Shown here: piece by piece, positions 39,945 through 51,134 of the stretch
Layout of the letters: each line of letters opens with the position of its first letter
Position numbering within the stretch: position 1 is the stretch's first letter
Origin: Cerioporus squamosus
Taxonomy: Eukaryota > Basidiomycota > Agaricomycetes > Polyporales > Polyporaceae
Direction of reading: 5' to 3'
NCBI GenBank assembly: GCA_022592435.1
Contig: JABYQS010000007.1
Location: 458,407-522,406, forward strand
Length of the DNA: 64,000 nt
The notes under the pieces: generated by a model
What the model was told of the DNA's origin: nothing
The model's input: the letters and a program-made list of their open reading frames with translations, nothing else
The model's database searches: none
Translations under genes and position numbers: made by a program

Positions 39945-40261
39945 AGGACCCCCGATAGTACGGTCAACAGTCTGTTCCCGACCGGCGAGAGGTCACTCAG
40001 GTTTTGGTCCGCACACCAAATTTCTCTTTTAGGCCGGTTTTGGTCCGCAAAATGGGCGCCTAAGCGGGTTTGGGGTCACGTGGACGCTCCCTCTGAGCGC
40101 TATTTACTATATTAGGCAGCTGGTCCGCACCTGGTACCAGACTGTGGACCCCCGAAGGGGGTTGGTTTAGGTCCGCCATGGGACCAGAGTCCACACCTCC
40201 AAGCCCCCTAGGTTTTGGTCCGCACACGGCCCAGGGTGTAAGCGCCGTTATCGGGGGTCCT
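39945..40261. mobile_element. 317-bp MITE with 8-bp target duplication GTTGGCAG
   Basis: The ends AGGACCCCCGATA (39945-39957) and TATCGGGGGTCCT (40249-40261) are perfect 13-bp inverted repeats. They are flanked by identical GTTGGCAG at 39937-39944 and 40262-40269. An 8-bp duplication fits hAT (or P/Merlin-type) transposition. The interior carries several copies of GGTTTTGGTCCGCAC (about 40000, 40036, 40164, 40211), placed like subterminal transposase-binding repeats. There is no coding capacity. Confidence 0.8.
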
Positions 40262-40435
40262 GTTGGCAGTGTTTGTGTGATCTTTCCACTACGGGAAGTA
40301 AACCCTTATAAATCAGTGTTATTCACTTTGAACCCCCGCAAACAATGTGTAGCACATTGGGCACCGCCACAGTTAAAATTAATGTACATTACTTATACGT
40401 GTTTGTAACATTGATCAAAATTTTGTATGCAGATC

Positions 40436-42250
40436 AATGTATAAAGCATGTCTTACCACACTGATAATGGATGACTTTCCATAAGACTCTGCAGGTCTAC
40501 GGTCGCCGTAGATTCCTAGCGAAGCTTGATCTTCCCCGGGTATCTTGGGCGCTGAACGGACAATCCGGGACATTTGGAGGTGGGTTGTTGAGATTATGTG
40601 AGCAACAACTGTGATGGAAACAGGCTTTGTCATGATGGGGACTTCCTTTCCAGTCACTTGGAGGCCCAAAATGCCTTAAGCGAGGCTAAGCGAGAGGTCT
40701 GCGGGAGCGTTTGGGTCTACAAAGGTAGGTTCGGAGCAAGCCCCTTGCTCCGGCGCTCACTTCGCAGCGCACCTTCGCCAGAAGGGGCTTGCTCCAAACG
40801 CCGGCGCCCATTCACCTTCTACCTCAACTTCGCAAGCACGCGTCACCATGCCACGTCAAAGCGCGTTCATATAGCCATGTAACCAGGATACTACGGTACG
40901 TGCTTGTATTTTTGTGGGATTTATCGAGGGCCGGATGACAGAGATATCGAGCTGCAAGCACAGGTCACGGTCTCGAAGACCTCTGGCTCTACAGACTTGC
41001 AACACTGGTTCCCGGAGTTGCACCAAGTCGCACACAAGGTCGTAGATACAATCAATGTACACCCGAGACTGTATGGACGTGCGGTAAGCTGTGCACGCAC
41101 GCAGCCATCGGAGAGACCGACAGGGAGGTGACCCTAGTAACTTGCCTGTGACAGCTGTGACTGACGCGTCCGTGTCGTGCCGCGCGTGCGAGTGGTGGAG
41201 TCCACACCCTGGCCCTCGCAATACTTATCACCAGTGCCTCAATAACCAGGCTCTTCCATAGCCCGTCCCTGCGCATGGAATTCCATCGAGCCCGAGTGGA
41301 AGTCTTGACACGAGCTTGAGTTGCCACAGATCCGGCTCAAACGTGAGCTTGAGGGCAGGGGTCAGAGGCTTGCCAGTGCCTTGCAGGAGAGCATCCTGCA
41401 TGATCTTCCAATGGCGAGGGGCCTTGAGAATGCAAGATGTCATGCTTGGAAGAGTGGCTGAGTGCGAAGGAGGAGTTACCGGGGCCGCAGAGGCCATGCG
41501 GGAGGCAGGGGGAGACGGTGAGAGGCAAGTCGCGCTCTCACACGTGACGCGCGCACGCACCTCGACATGTTTTGAGCGCCTAAACGCGACCTGGCCTCGT
41601 AGCCACAGAGTGTGCGGGACTTCTCACTGATGCCACGCTCGGATAATGGCCATAGAAGCTGGTATGCACATTCCTGACAAATGTCTCGATGTATATGTGG
41701 GGTACTGAGTATGTGCATTGAGCAGAGATTATCTGACAGATTTATTGACGGCACTGGAACTGAGGACAGACATGGCGCGTCTTGCACCATGTCTCAGACC
41801 TTTGATAGCTCACTTCTCCGTATAAAAAGTACATAGAGATGTAGCCTAGCATATGCACAATTGAACTATGTATGTGTCTTCAAGAGGTCGGACACGGGTT
41901 AGTCGCGACATCGTGGCGAAGATCCTCAAGGAATCCTGGACTTTGCAGCAAGCCCCTTCTCCGAAGGCTCGATCGGAGCTCGAAATTGGTTTCGGAGATG
42001 GCAGCTTGTTCCGAACCTACTACGAAGGGGGGTCGACCCCCTTCGTAGATTTTGGGCGCTTGAGAGGTCTACGGAGCTCATTGCCATCAGCGGGGTCTGT
42101 ATCGGCCTCGGCATCTCGGCCAACGGGCTTGTTTAGAGGTTTACGGTCGTCCGTAGAGCCGCAGACTCTTATGGAAAGTCATCCAATAGCTGCTGCGCCC
42201 GCTCATATATCAGCGCGCAGAGTGTTGTCTTACAATTGTTGGCACATTGA
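40436..42250. mobile_element. Long imperfect inverted-repeat element, about 1.8 kb
   Basis: The left arm (about 40436-40795) and right arm (about 41947-42250) are imperfect reverse complements. TGGATGACTTTCCATAAGA (40468 onward) pairs with 42185 downward, and GTAGGTTCGG...GAAGGGGCTTGCT (40725-40792) pairs with 41947-42020. Arms of 300 bases or more with about 1.1 kb between them recall Mutator-like elements. Ends and target duplications were not found. The centre has open frames on the minus strand (for example KPLTPALKLTFEPDLWQ, about 41330-41390) that might be captured host sequence, but no transposase. Confidence 0.5.
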
Positions 42251-43490
42251 TTATCAGCGTTTCGAACGCTGTACAGTCGCCGCTTCTCGCTCTCTCGTCC
42301 ATCCCTCTACACCTGGCCTGACCCACCTCCAGGATCGACCTGTTTCGCCGTGCACAACATGTGGCTGCTCAGCTTCAACCTCTTCCTGCCTTCCTTCGAG
42401 CTGCACGTCGCAGGGGTCCGCGGCATCCTCAACCTTGCCTGTGTCAGGACGCGTCTTCATCATGCCGTGCACGTGCGCTCGGCATCGCCCAAGTGCGAGG
42501 GTTCGACTCTCTCCCATACCACCACTTCTTCTCTCCGAAGGAAAGACCAGAGTACTGGTGATGGAAGCTGTGGTGTCAGCGCCGTGTCTCATTCCCCAGT
42601 GCTTGTGACTATAGATGAGTACTGAGTTCTATGTGGGCCTACCTAATAGGACTGCTTCGCACGCGCTAACTTTCCCTCCGCAAGTTTCTGCAGGACATCT
42701 CTGGTGAACTGCTTCGCCACGGTCAACCTGATAGTCAAAGGACCAGTGACTCTCACTCCGTGTACTGGCCGAGGCAAACCCGGACATGTATTTGGTCAAC
42801 AGCGTCGACGTTTCTTTCAGGAGAAGCCCCAGTCATGACTCGGGACAGCGTGACAATTTATATTGATCTATGCTCAACGGGGCCTGTCCCACCGTCTCCG
42901 GAAGAAGCTAGACTGGGCTGCTAAGCTCTAGAGACAAGGCCTCTCTATAAAGAGAAACACATAAGCAGACACTACAGTTATATGCGCAGCGCGACGCACC
43001 GGGTCTCCATGCTCCACAGCTCAGCCTCTTTAAGTTACAAGCATCGTACAGCTCGTTGCACAGGAAGTCAGACCACGCCAGTGCTGGTTTGCATACCCCG
43101 ATCTTGCCGTCGAAGGGACACGTGTGGTTGTGACCGTCTTTAAAGTCAACAAGCCTGACAGAGACGGTGCCGTCACTGGCTGCTGCTGCTACGATGTCCA
43201 GCACCGCAAAGTGTCCATGCTGGACGCCTGCAGATGCGTAGCTTAGTAGCTATGGTCCCAATCGCTGACATACAAAGCACGTCGGAGGTACCATACCGCA
43301 TACCACAAGCCAGTGTGGCCCTGCGCTTCATGATAACTGGCCATTGATGGTGTCGTGCAGGGAGCCTAATCACGACCACATAGGCTATGAAGTTAAGATA
43401 TCGACAGCCCAATTGGGGGTTATACAGCACAGCAAGAAAACTACGGGAACAAGAGACAGACTACTCTGATGTCACACCATGAGCCTGGAA
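42251..43490. other. Intergenic with an isolated exon-like segment on the minus strand
   Basis: No complete gene. A minus-strand segment at about 43095-43230 reads GHFAVLDIVAAAASDGTVSV, then RLVDFKDGHNHTCPFDGKIG. It has an acceptor before it and a GTATGC donor after it. It looks like a single WD-repeat-like exon, possibly a relic of a degraded gene. The rest shows nothing recognisable. Confidence 0.35.
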
Positions 43491-45100
43491 TCACAGAGGC
43501 AGTGGGCGGAGAGGCAAGCGAGTTCGAGGATCCTTCGAATGATTGAGTCCTCTGCCCCTTGGGTCGGACATGCACTTGATTGCAACCTCGGCAGCACTCT
43601 GAGGCTGTGCGGGAGTGGTTAGGTACTGTACAAAGAAAAGCTTGCATACTAAATCCTGCACTCACCTCTTTCACAGGGCCCGAGCGGATAACCTCTGGCG
43701 GACAAACACTGGTCAAATGCCCTTCCTGGCCCACCGGCACCGCATCCAGTCCATCTTGCCACGCCCGCACGATTGCGCCCTCGTCCCCCAGCAGCTCGTC
43801 TGCGTCTGCCAGCATAGCCGGCTCCCATGTGAACGTCTGCATACAGCGCTCATTGGAACCCTTTGCACACGCAAATGAGTGTGACTCCAGCAATCGCAAG
43901 ATAAACCGATCTGTTGAACCATCTTCACTTTCTGCCCCGTAAGCCTGGTCCATGAGGTCCAATGTGTCCGCGACAATCGTCTTCAGTTGTGGGTCTGTGT
44001 TGTCAGACAGATCGTACAAGGGGTCATCGGGGATCGATGGGATCACCCTCCGGAAGTGTTCTCTCCACCCGCCGTAGTCCGGCTCCTCCCCGTACTCCAG
44101 CCCGCGTGCGTAATCTATAAACTCCCCAAACACCAATAAGTCTCCGAGGCCAGCAAACCACACCCCAGTCCACAGCCTCTTGCGCAAAAAAACTGCAATG
44201 CGCTTGCGCTGGGTAGAGAGTCGAGAGTCGGCATTGCGGAGGTCCCAGGGTAGACGGCTGGCCATGAGTGCGAGGAGGGTGTACGACAGGGACTCGATGT
44301 CATCTCTGCGCGACTGGTGCTGTCGGGATGCCTTCAATGAGCTTTCGGCAGCAGTGATGACTGAGAGGACCACTCACAGTGGTGGAGATGCCCGTTGAGG
44401 CTCATATAGTCGGACGTCCCTACCGAGTACGGCGGGCCCTTGTCCGGCAGATGTTCCAGCGTGACAGGGTCCCTGTACGGCCTGCAGATCCCAAAGTCAA
44501 TGATCTGCACCCGGCCGTCCCCCTCCAAGCTGACCATGAGATTCGACGGCTTGACGTCGCAGTGGACGATCCCGCACGAGTAGACGTGCTCGAGCCCGTT
44601 TAGCTGCCAAATGTCGCTATCAGAACCCAAGTACACTACATAGGGGGCGAGGGGGATGGGGCAGGGGCTCTCCACCTGAACAGCAATCGCGACAAGGTTA
44701 CGCAGCGTAAGCTTTCCAACCGCGTCGAGAAGCTCGAGCGCTAGGTACTCGTAGAACTGGGACTTGCCCCATGCATACACGTGCGGGATGGCTTTGTGAC
44801 CTGTTGCGAGTCCAGTCAAAAAACACGCGCAAGTCTAACCAGCGTCGAGATCATTGCCGAACTCACCTTGGAGGAGGACGAGCATGCACACTTCGTGCTG
44901 GAGCCGCAGATGCTCGACGTGGTCCGTTATGTGGCACTTCTTCACCGCTATGAGTCTCTGCGAGTCCCTATCGTCCATAACCCGAGCACGGTACACACGC
45001 CCTGAAGGACCATAAGCTGCCTTTGGAGGATCAAAAGGTTTGCACCAGACATACCAAAACTGCCCGTGACCCACTTCTCTTTGAAAATGAACAGACGCAT
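43491..45100 (-). CDS. Divergent CK1-like protein kinase
   Basis: The ATP loop is completed across an intron as WVTGSFG + RVYRARV (about 45080-44990), followed by the catalytic lysine in IAVKKC. The catalytic loop reads IVHCDVKPSNLM (about 44540-44580), with Cys where CK1 enzymes have Arg. The metal motif is IIDFGICRPYRD (about 44480-44515), and the CK1-type SVGTSDYMSLNGHLHH replaces the usual TARYxSxxxH. Then come RRDDIESLSYTLLAL and LPWD, as in CK1. The C-terminal part is acidic and contains a long insertion; the last exon ends ...RTRLPLRPLPL* at 43491. The key residues K, D and DFG are present, so it may be active. The start is ATG 45100; ATG 45154 is possible. It lies between transposable elements. 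Compared with the YCK-type kinase at 28174, it is far more divergent and lacks terminal cysteines. Confidence 0.7.
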
Positions 45101-45307
45101 CCTGGGGAAAGATAGGGTGACGATTCGAGGAGGAGGAGAAGGAATTTTCAACATCAAGGATTCGGAAGAGAGAACAAAGTGCAACACTGCAAGCCCCTCA
45201 GACCTCCGCACCTATAAGAAGGACTTCATTATGTAAGATTGTACATGCCTCTCTTGGACATGACATAACTAACTGACCGGTTTTGGTATTGGCATATCTA
45301 TACAAGG

Positions 45308-45908
45308 TAGTGCTGCAGGGTCGGGTCCCATGACCGGAAAATGACTGGAACCTGACCCGACCTGAGCAAAAATGACTGGACCATAACCACAAAGGTAGCA
45401 GTCAGGTCGCCAGTCAGGTCGTGGTCATGATTTTTGAACCAATATCTATGACTGAACACGACTGATGATGACCAGTCATGACCAGTCTTTTTTGCCCTAC
45501 CAATGACCTGGTTATAGGTGCCTTTGACTGGTAATGACCGGTCATAACCAGTTAAAATCAGTCCCAACTAAGCTATACCAGGTGAGAGCACATATATTGT
45601 ATAGCCCTTTGGACTTTAAGTCATCAAGATGATCATTTAGAAAGTATCTTAGGCTTGTATAAGGCTATTCACCTCTTGATCATGACTTCTCCAACCTTCT
45701 TGGGTAGTTATGACTGGTCTTAACTGGTTATAACTGATCATCAGTTTTGACCGGTCAAAACTGTAACTTGACTGCAGTTAGGTCAGGTCGTACCGCTGTA
45801 CTACTTCCAGTCCAGTCATAAGACTGAAGGACCAGTCATGTCCAGTCGTAGGTCGGGTCATGGCTCTGGATGGCCAATAACCTGACCCCTGCGGACCCTG
45901 CAGCACTA
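45308..45908. mobile_element. 601-bp hAT-type non-autonomous element
   Basis: Perfect 15-bp inverted ends, TAGTGCTGCAGGGTC at 45308-45322 and its complement at 45894-45908, are flanked by a perfect 8-bp duplication ATACAAGG (45300-45307 and 45909-45916). An 8-bp duplication with ends starting TAGNG is the classic hAT signature. The interior is an array of short motifs (GACTGGTCATGACC-like, ACCAGT/ACTGGT), dozens of copies on both strands. That fits multiplied transposase-binding repeats. There is no coding capacity, so it must move in trans, if at all. Confidence 0.9.
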
Positions 45909-45916
45909 ATACAAGG

Positions 45917-47330
45917 CAAGTATGTAAGCCACCCACTGGCAGTTCAATTCACTGTCCAGGAGTCCAAGTCTAGTCTCGCAATAAGAGAGTTATGGAGCAA
46001 TTCGCGGCAGGCGACAAGGAAGGAGGCAGACAACTCCCTTCTAGTGAAACCGGAGGCGGGCTAACAATATCGAGCACTTTGATATCACGGATGTTGCTCA
46101 GGATTTGCTTGCTTGGATGTCGCTCAGGATTTGCTTGCTTCGACGCGGCCGTCATTCTGCGCATTGTGACGGGACACGTGCTCTAAGTCCTTTCATAGCT
46201 ACTTACCTCAATGCCAGTTTCTACAAAAGCATTGGCATATAGTATTCAGCTTGTTGTCCAGCAATTGAAGGTTGGCTGGCTGCAAGTCGACGGAATGAAC
46301 TGTCGCCAGGGACAAGCAGAGGAAATTCCGTACTCACCTATGACAGGGAAGACGTCGTTCTGGGTGCCCGTGTGCAGCCTCACACGTGAGCTCCAGGCAG
46401 GCTAGGATGCGCGGCATAACCGCGGCTACCTTCGCGAGCACAGACCGTCACCATCATGATCTGCACACTCCAGAAACCGTCATTCTCCGGTATGATTTCG
46501 ATTTCCTCCAACATAGTGATTTTCTGATACAATGTGCATATGGTACTTACTACTTCAGCAGAACATGGACCCGGCACCCGCGACTGCAGACGATAAGTAC
46601 CATCATTCCAAGCAACCTGACGAGTTGGAAGGACATCATTGTGGCTGCGCGCTGATGAGCACCGAGCCTGTCTGTGCTCGTATTTAATTTTCGCATTTTG
46701 GACTTATTGTTTGTTTACTGCTTACAGTACTTAGTACAGTTTTCTGGCGCTTCCTGATCCTTAGATAGCAGATGTACTGCCGATATGCACCTCAGCTTCC
46801 CACCACCACCATCTAGAGCTCAATTCTGCGACCGCTTCTGTGACTGCGCCTGCGACCTGCGACCCCCGACAGAACCACAGAACCGACAGAAGCTCCAAAG
46901 CACCGAAGTACCGAAGTCAGACCGCCGCCGTCGCACCGTCGCATTCGAAGCCTCACCGAAGAAGCATCTTCCCTCCGTTCGTTCCCAAATTTTACACGCT
47001 CCCTTGTCCGACTCCATTCTTTCCTCTCCCCGAGTTTAGTGGTTTTTCATCCAGCCGTCTCTGCGATATTCAGCGTACGATACGCCATTCTCTCTGGGCC
47101 CCACCACCGTGTCACCATCTTCAGTTAGAGTCTCGCTTTTTATTTATTATTCTTCAGCCCTTGCTGGGTGTTTCAGGTAGCAGGACGCGACCCCGCACCC
47201 TCCTTGAGGTATTCATTCATCCGCCCATCTGCGGAGAGATCCTCGTAGGTTGTATCAACGGTCAGGGCTCGTTCACTTTAGGACGTGCACATGCGGGTAC
47301 ATCAGTTCATCGACATTGAGGGCAGCCTTC
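45917..47330. other. Intergenic, no gene recognised
   Basis: A 26-bp near-perfect tandem pair containing GCTCAGGATTTGCTTGCTT lies at about 46090-46141. A + strand segment at about 46420-46500 (RHHHDLHTPETVILRYDFDF) has protein-like composition but no partners. The segment at 46790-47040 is C-rich and low in stops. Nothing here supports a complete gene. Confidence 0.35.
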
Positions 47331-48288
47331 TTACTCAACAGGCGCAAGAGTGAACGAAATATATTGCAGGCGTCCTGAACAACACGGGAGGTAGTAGTAA
47401 CAGTGAGTGTAGGCGTACTTTACTTCTTGTACTTCATAGCTCTCCGGGTGTGCATATGGAATAGGTCGCAGGAGGGCGTCGAGCAGCGCGATGTCGCCGA
47501 GCTAAGGAATGAGAGATGGGTGTGCAGGTGACACGGGGAGCGCGGTATGTGGCGCACGAAGGCGAAGAAGCCCGCCTGCAGACGTCCCGGTGGCAGGAGA
47601 AGTCGTCCAGCGCGATATCGAGCAATGGACTCTGCCGAGCGAGCGTGACATGATAACGCTGCGCAAGTGCAATGGGGACTCCATAGCACGTGAAGCTTGA
47701 GGATGGTAAGTACTGTAGCTCAAGAGAGGGTGGACGGGGGACGTAGTGGGTGAGGGCAAACCGTGTGGGCGGACACGGATAAGGCGGGTGGAGAGTGGCA
47801 AATACTCACCTGGTTGACGACAGCAGACATTTGTGCAATCTTACACGACGCCATGGGAAGAGCTGTAGATATGTATGAGTATGCAATGCACCTGCGCTTT
47901 GTGGCAGTAGCAAAGTCAAAACTCACCTGGTGTAGCATTGTGCAGATACCCGGCCAGATGCTCAAGCCTGGAGGACGCACGCAAGGTACCCGGGCTTCTG
48001 GACATAGGAGGACGTGTAATCACAAGCAGAGGGGCGCACGGGATAGTAGGAGGGTGTCAAGGTGGGATGCTTGTCGTGGGACGAGGGCAGAGAGGAGTAC
48101 AACATACCTAGGAATCCAGCATATAGATGCCCCCATCCGGTCCCATCCAAAGATTCGACGCCGCATACCCTCCAGTTGTCCTCCAAGGCGGCAGGATGCG
48201 AGGCAGGGGCAGCAGGCAGTACTGGCGAGGAGAGAGCTAGGAGGGCGAGAAGAGGAGAGAGCAGACGAGCGACAGGGCGAGAGCACAT
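47331..48288 (-). CDS. Possible small secreted protein, unrecognised
   Basis: No family is recognised. ATG 48288 gives MCSRPVARLLSPLLALLALS followed by SPVLPAAPA, a good signal peptide with an Ala-x-Ala cleavage site. The mature part begins DNWRVCGVESLDGTGWGHLY and AGFL. Spliced exons then read LSIWPGICTMLHQ (about 47930-47975), IAQMSAVVNQ (about 47815-47845) and YLPSSSFTCYGVPIALAQRY (about 47640-47708). The last part ends ...YISFTLAPVE* at 47331. Exon joins keep phase 0, which supports the model, but several frames stay open in this GC-rich stretch and the last exon is the weakest. It could be an effector-like or wall-associated protein; this is inference only. Confidence 0.35.
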
Positions 48289-49105
48289 GCACAGAGGGCG
48301 GATGGAGAGCCGCCTTGGGAGTGGATGGGCGAGCGTAAGACCGCATGAGCGGTGCAAGCAGGAATAACAACGTCAACGCGTGTAGACGGAGCAGAGAGCG
48401 GGAGAGCACAGAGAAGCTCTACTGCGGTCCAGAGAGTGCAGCGCATGGCTGCGGGCGAGAGCGATGCACCTTGAGGAGAGCGAGGACGATCGACTGAATC
48501 TCCACAGATAGCGTCGAAACAAGAGCATACAGGGAACCGGTTCCGAGAGATGAGTGACAGGCTGAGCGAGTGTCGACTGGAGAGAGCAGACTGTACTAAC
48601 CCTGTATTTGCCATTTCTGTTCCAGGCAAGCTTATATGCTCTGCTTCAAGGTACACCACCGCACGCATCTTTCGTGCGTTCATAACGTTCCAGCCTCATT
48701 TCAGCCACGTAAACATTGGCACGGCTGCGTTGGGATTATTCATGCTTCTCCGCAGTATGTCTCCCTTCCAAGCTGATATACCCACAAGGGTGAGTGTTTC
48801 AAGTGCGTACGTCGGGAGCGGCTACAACCCACCTCTCTCCGAACATACCACACGAGACTAACACAGGAAATACAATGTCGTCAGAATGTACACACCGCAA
48901 GACCTGTCAATGGTAAGCCATGGGCCCAGTGTCCACATCTCAAGCTCACCGCTCGTGGTAGTCAGTATCATCATTGGTCTCACATCCGGTACATTCAACC
49001 GCGGTTCCTCTTCATGGACTTTGCTACACATCGAGCCCTCGCCTAGTATATCCCTCTCCAGCCTCGCACATACCAAACCTCGAATTGTTGCACTGAAAGA
49101 GAGTA
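48289..49105. other. Intergenic, nothing recognised
   Basis: Upstream flank of the putative secreted-protein gene followed by unique-looking DNA up to the transposon end at 49106. No exon chain, RNA gene or repeat pair was found in it. Confidence 0.4.
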
Positions 49106-49549
49106 CAGTCGACACCCTCTTAACCTATACCTGTCGGGAACGGCCTCCAGCTATGGGTTATCTAAGGTTATGGCCTATAAGAACTTAGCGCTCAAGTAGC
49201 GCCGGAGGATAGCTGCCTAAGCGCTCATATGAGTCCCTCGGTAAGGGCTTGGTAAAGTCCCAGGTGAGTTTCGGAAGCCAGGATAAGGCTCAATGTGTGC
49301 AGTCTGCTTGCATGCCGAGCCAGTCAGCGAAAATTGGCACCAGATTGTGTCTATAAGCGGCTGATATCATCAATATTTGCCTAATAGGGCAATAAAACCT
49401 ATGGGATTTTGCTTGGCTGAGCTATGGGATATGGGGTATCAGAGGATTATGGGTTTTTCCCCCTACACCAACTCGGGAACGGCCAAATCCCATGGGGTTT
49501 CGGAGGTTATGGGGTACAAGGAGCATGGGTTAAGAGGGTGTCGACTGTA
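49104..49549. mobile_element. 442-bp Tc1/mariner-like MITE, TA target site
   Basis: Perfect 20-bp inverted ends, CAGTCGACACCCTCTTAACC at 49106-49125 and its complement ending at 49547, are bordered on both sides by TA (49104-49105, 49548-49549). TA duplication with CAGT-type ends is typical of Tc1/mariner/pogo elements. The interior has repeated TATGGG(G/T)T-like motifs near the right end (about 49420-49530) and no open frame of note. It sits about 200 bases upstream of the Ran gene start, so it may touch that promoter. Confidence 0.85.
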
Positions 49550-49748
49550 GAATGACCAGGGCTTGGCTGCTATGTTATGAGCGCTTATCCGACTAACCAA
49601 GATCCTTACAGAGATCCAAAGAGATTATCTAATTGTCAGCTTACCTAAGGCAATCTTGCAGTCTTTCTCGGTTCGCTCACCTCGCCAGAACGAGCAGTCC
49701 TCTCTTTTTCCTTCATCCACCACCATCCCCATATCCTAGACTCTCGCG

Positions 49749-50891
49749 ATGACCGACCAGACCACTGTTCCTACCTTCAAGCTTGTCCTTGGTGCGTGAT
49801 CCTGCGCGCTGCATACCGCTGTGCAGTCTTGCTAACGAGAAGTTTGCATGTTCCGCCATACATCTTGATCGATGTCCGTGCCACTTGCGCATTTTCGCGT
49901 TTACCGACCTCGGACCTGCTCTGTACTCTCTGTCGGACGCGATACGGCGCGATGATATGCAGTCGGCGATGGTGGTACTGGCAAAACGACCTTCGTCAAG
50001 GTGTGTCCCATTACGAGTTTCGCGCGATCGTGTGCTGATCATATCCGTCTCTGCAGCGTCACTTGACGGGTGAATTCGAGAAGAAGTACATTGGTACGTC
50101 TTACCTTCTAGTGTCGCGTCGCGACCGCTGTGTGTAGTGCCGGAAGACTGATTGCGCCACCGCCATTGTTCAGCCACCCTCGGTGTGGAAGTACACCCTC
50201 TTTCGTTCTCGACGAACTTCGGCACGATTTGTTTCAACGTCTGGGATACCGCTGGGCAGGAGAAGTTCGGTGGTCTTCGTGACGGCTACTACATCCAGGG
50301 CCAGTGCGGTATCATCATGTTCGACGTCACCTCCCGTATCACCTACAAGAACGTCCCCAACTGGCACCGTGATCTCGAGCGTGTCTGCGAGAACATCCCC
50401 ATCGTGCTCTGCGGTAACAAGGTGGACGTGAAGGTGCGTGCCCACCGGCATTTCGCCGAGATAAATCTTCGACTGTGTTTACTGATAACACCACCTGATT
50501 CTGTCTGCAGGAGCGGAAAGTCAAGACTGGCCAGGTCACCTTCCACCGCAAGAAGAACATCCAGTACTTCGAAATCTCGGCGAAGTCGAACTATAACTTC
50601 GAGAAGCCCTTCCTCTGGCTTGCGAGGAAGCTCGTTGGGTATGTGTCGCGTTGCTGCCGTGCTATGACGGACATATCGCTGACCACAACCGCAGCAACCC
50701 GTCGCTCGAGTTCGTTGCTGCGCCCGCTCTTGCGCCCGCGGAGGTTGCCGTCGATCCCGCGCTGATGGAGCAGTACCAGCGGGAGCTCGCAGCGGTACGT
50801 GTAGACACTTCTGGATTACCCGCCACATCTGCTGACTATAATCTTACAGGCCGAGGCGGTTCCTCTGCCAGAAGAGGACGACGATCTGTAA
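49749..50891 (+). CDS. GSP1: Ran/Gsp1 small GTPase
   Basis: The GTPase that sets the direction of nuclear import and export and acts in spindle assembly. The N-terminus is [20 protein letters not shown] with the P-loop [12 protein letters not shown] on its own exon (about 49966-50001). Switch I contains [14 protein letters not shown] and switch II reads [20 protein letters not shown] (about 50242-50300). NKVDVK and [14 protein letters not shown] bind the guanine base. The acidic C-terminus PLPEEDDDL* is the Ran hallmark that closes on the GTPase core and has no lipid-anchor cysteine. About six introns are present, and the total length of about 214 residues is normal. The stop is at 50889-50891. 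Confidence 0.97.
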
Positions 50892-51134
50892 ATACGCTCT
50901 CACGACATACCACACGCCTGGCCCCAATCCCATCTGTTTCCCTACGTACGCACTGTGATCACCATTGTTCCAATACAAAGCTCATCGCATTCCCCGGAGT
51001 AGTCTGTCTCGATCTTTCTGCTACCCATACGCCCGTTGCATTGTAGAAGTTGTTGAAGTTGCCGTTGTATCGATTCCCCGTCATGGCTATGTGATGCAGC
51101 ATAGGCGTAATCATTCATTCGAACCATACGCACA

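Noticed and set aside
42480..42530. GAGGGTTCGACTCTCTCCC looks like a tRNA T-arm/B-box
   Set aside because: The T-arm can pair, but no matching acceptor stem, D-arm or A-box lies at the right distance upstream.
41868..42608. Long open + strand frame of about 246 codons
   Set aside because: It runs through the right arm of an inverted repeat and has repeat-like, low-information composition; no domain and no exon partners.
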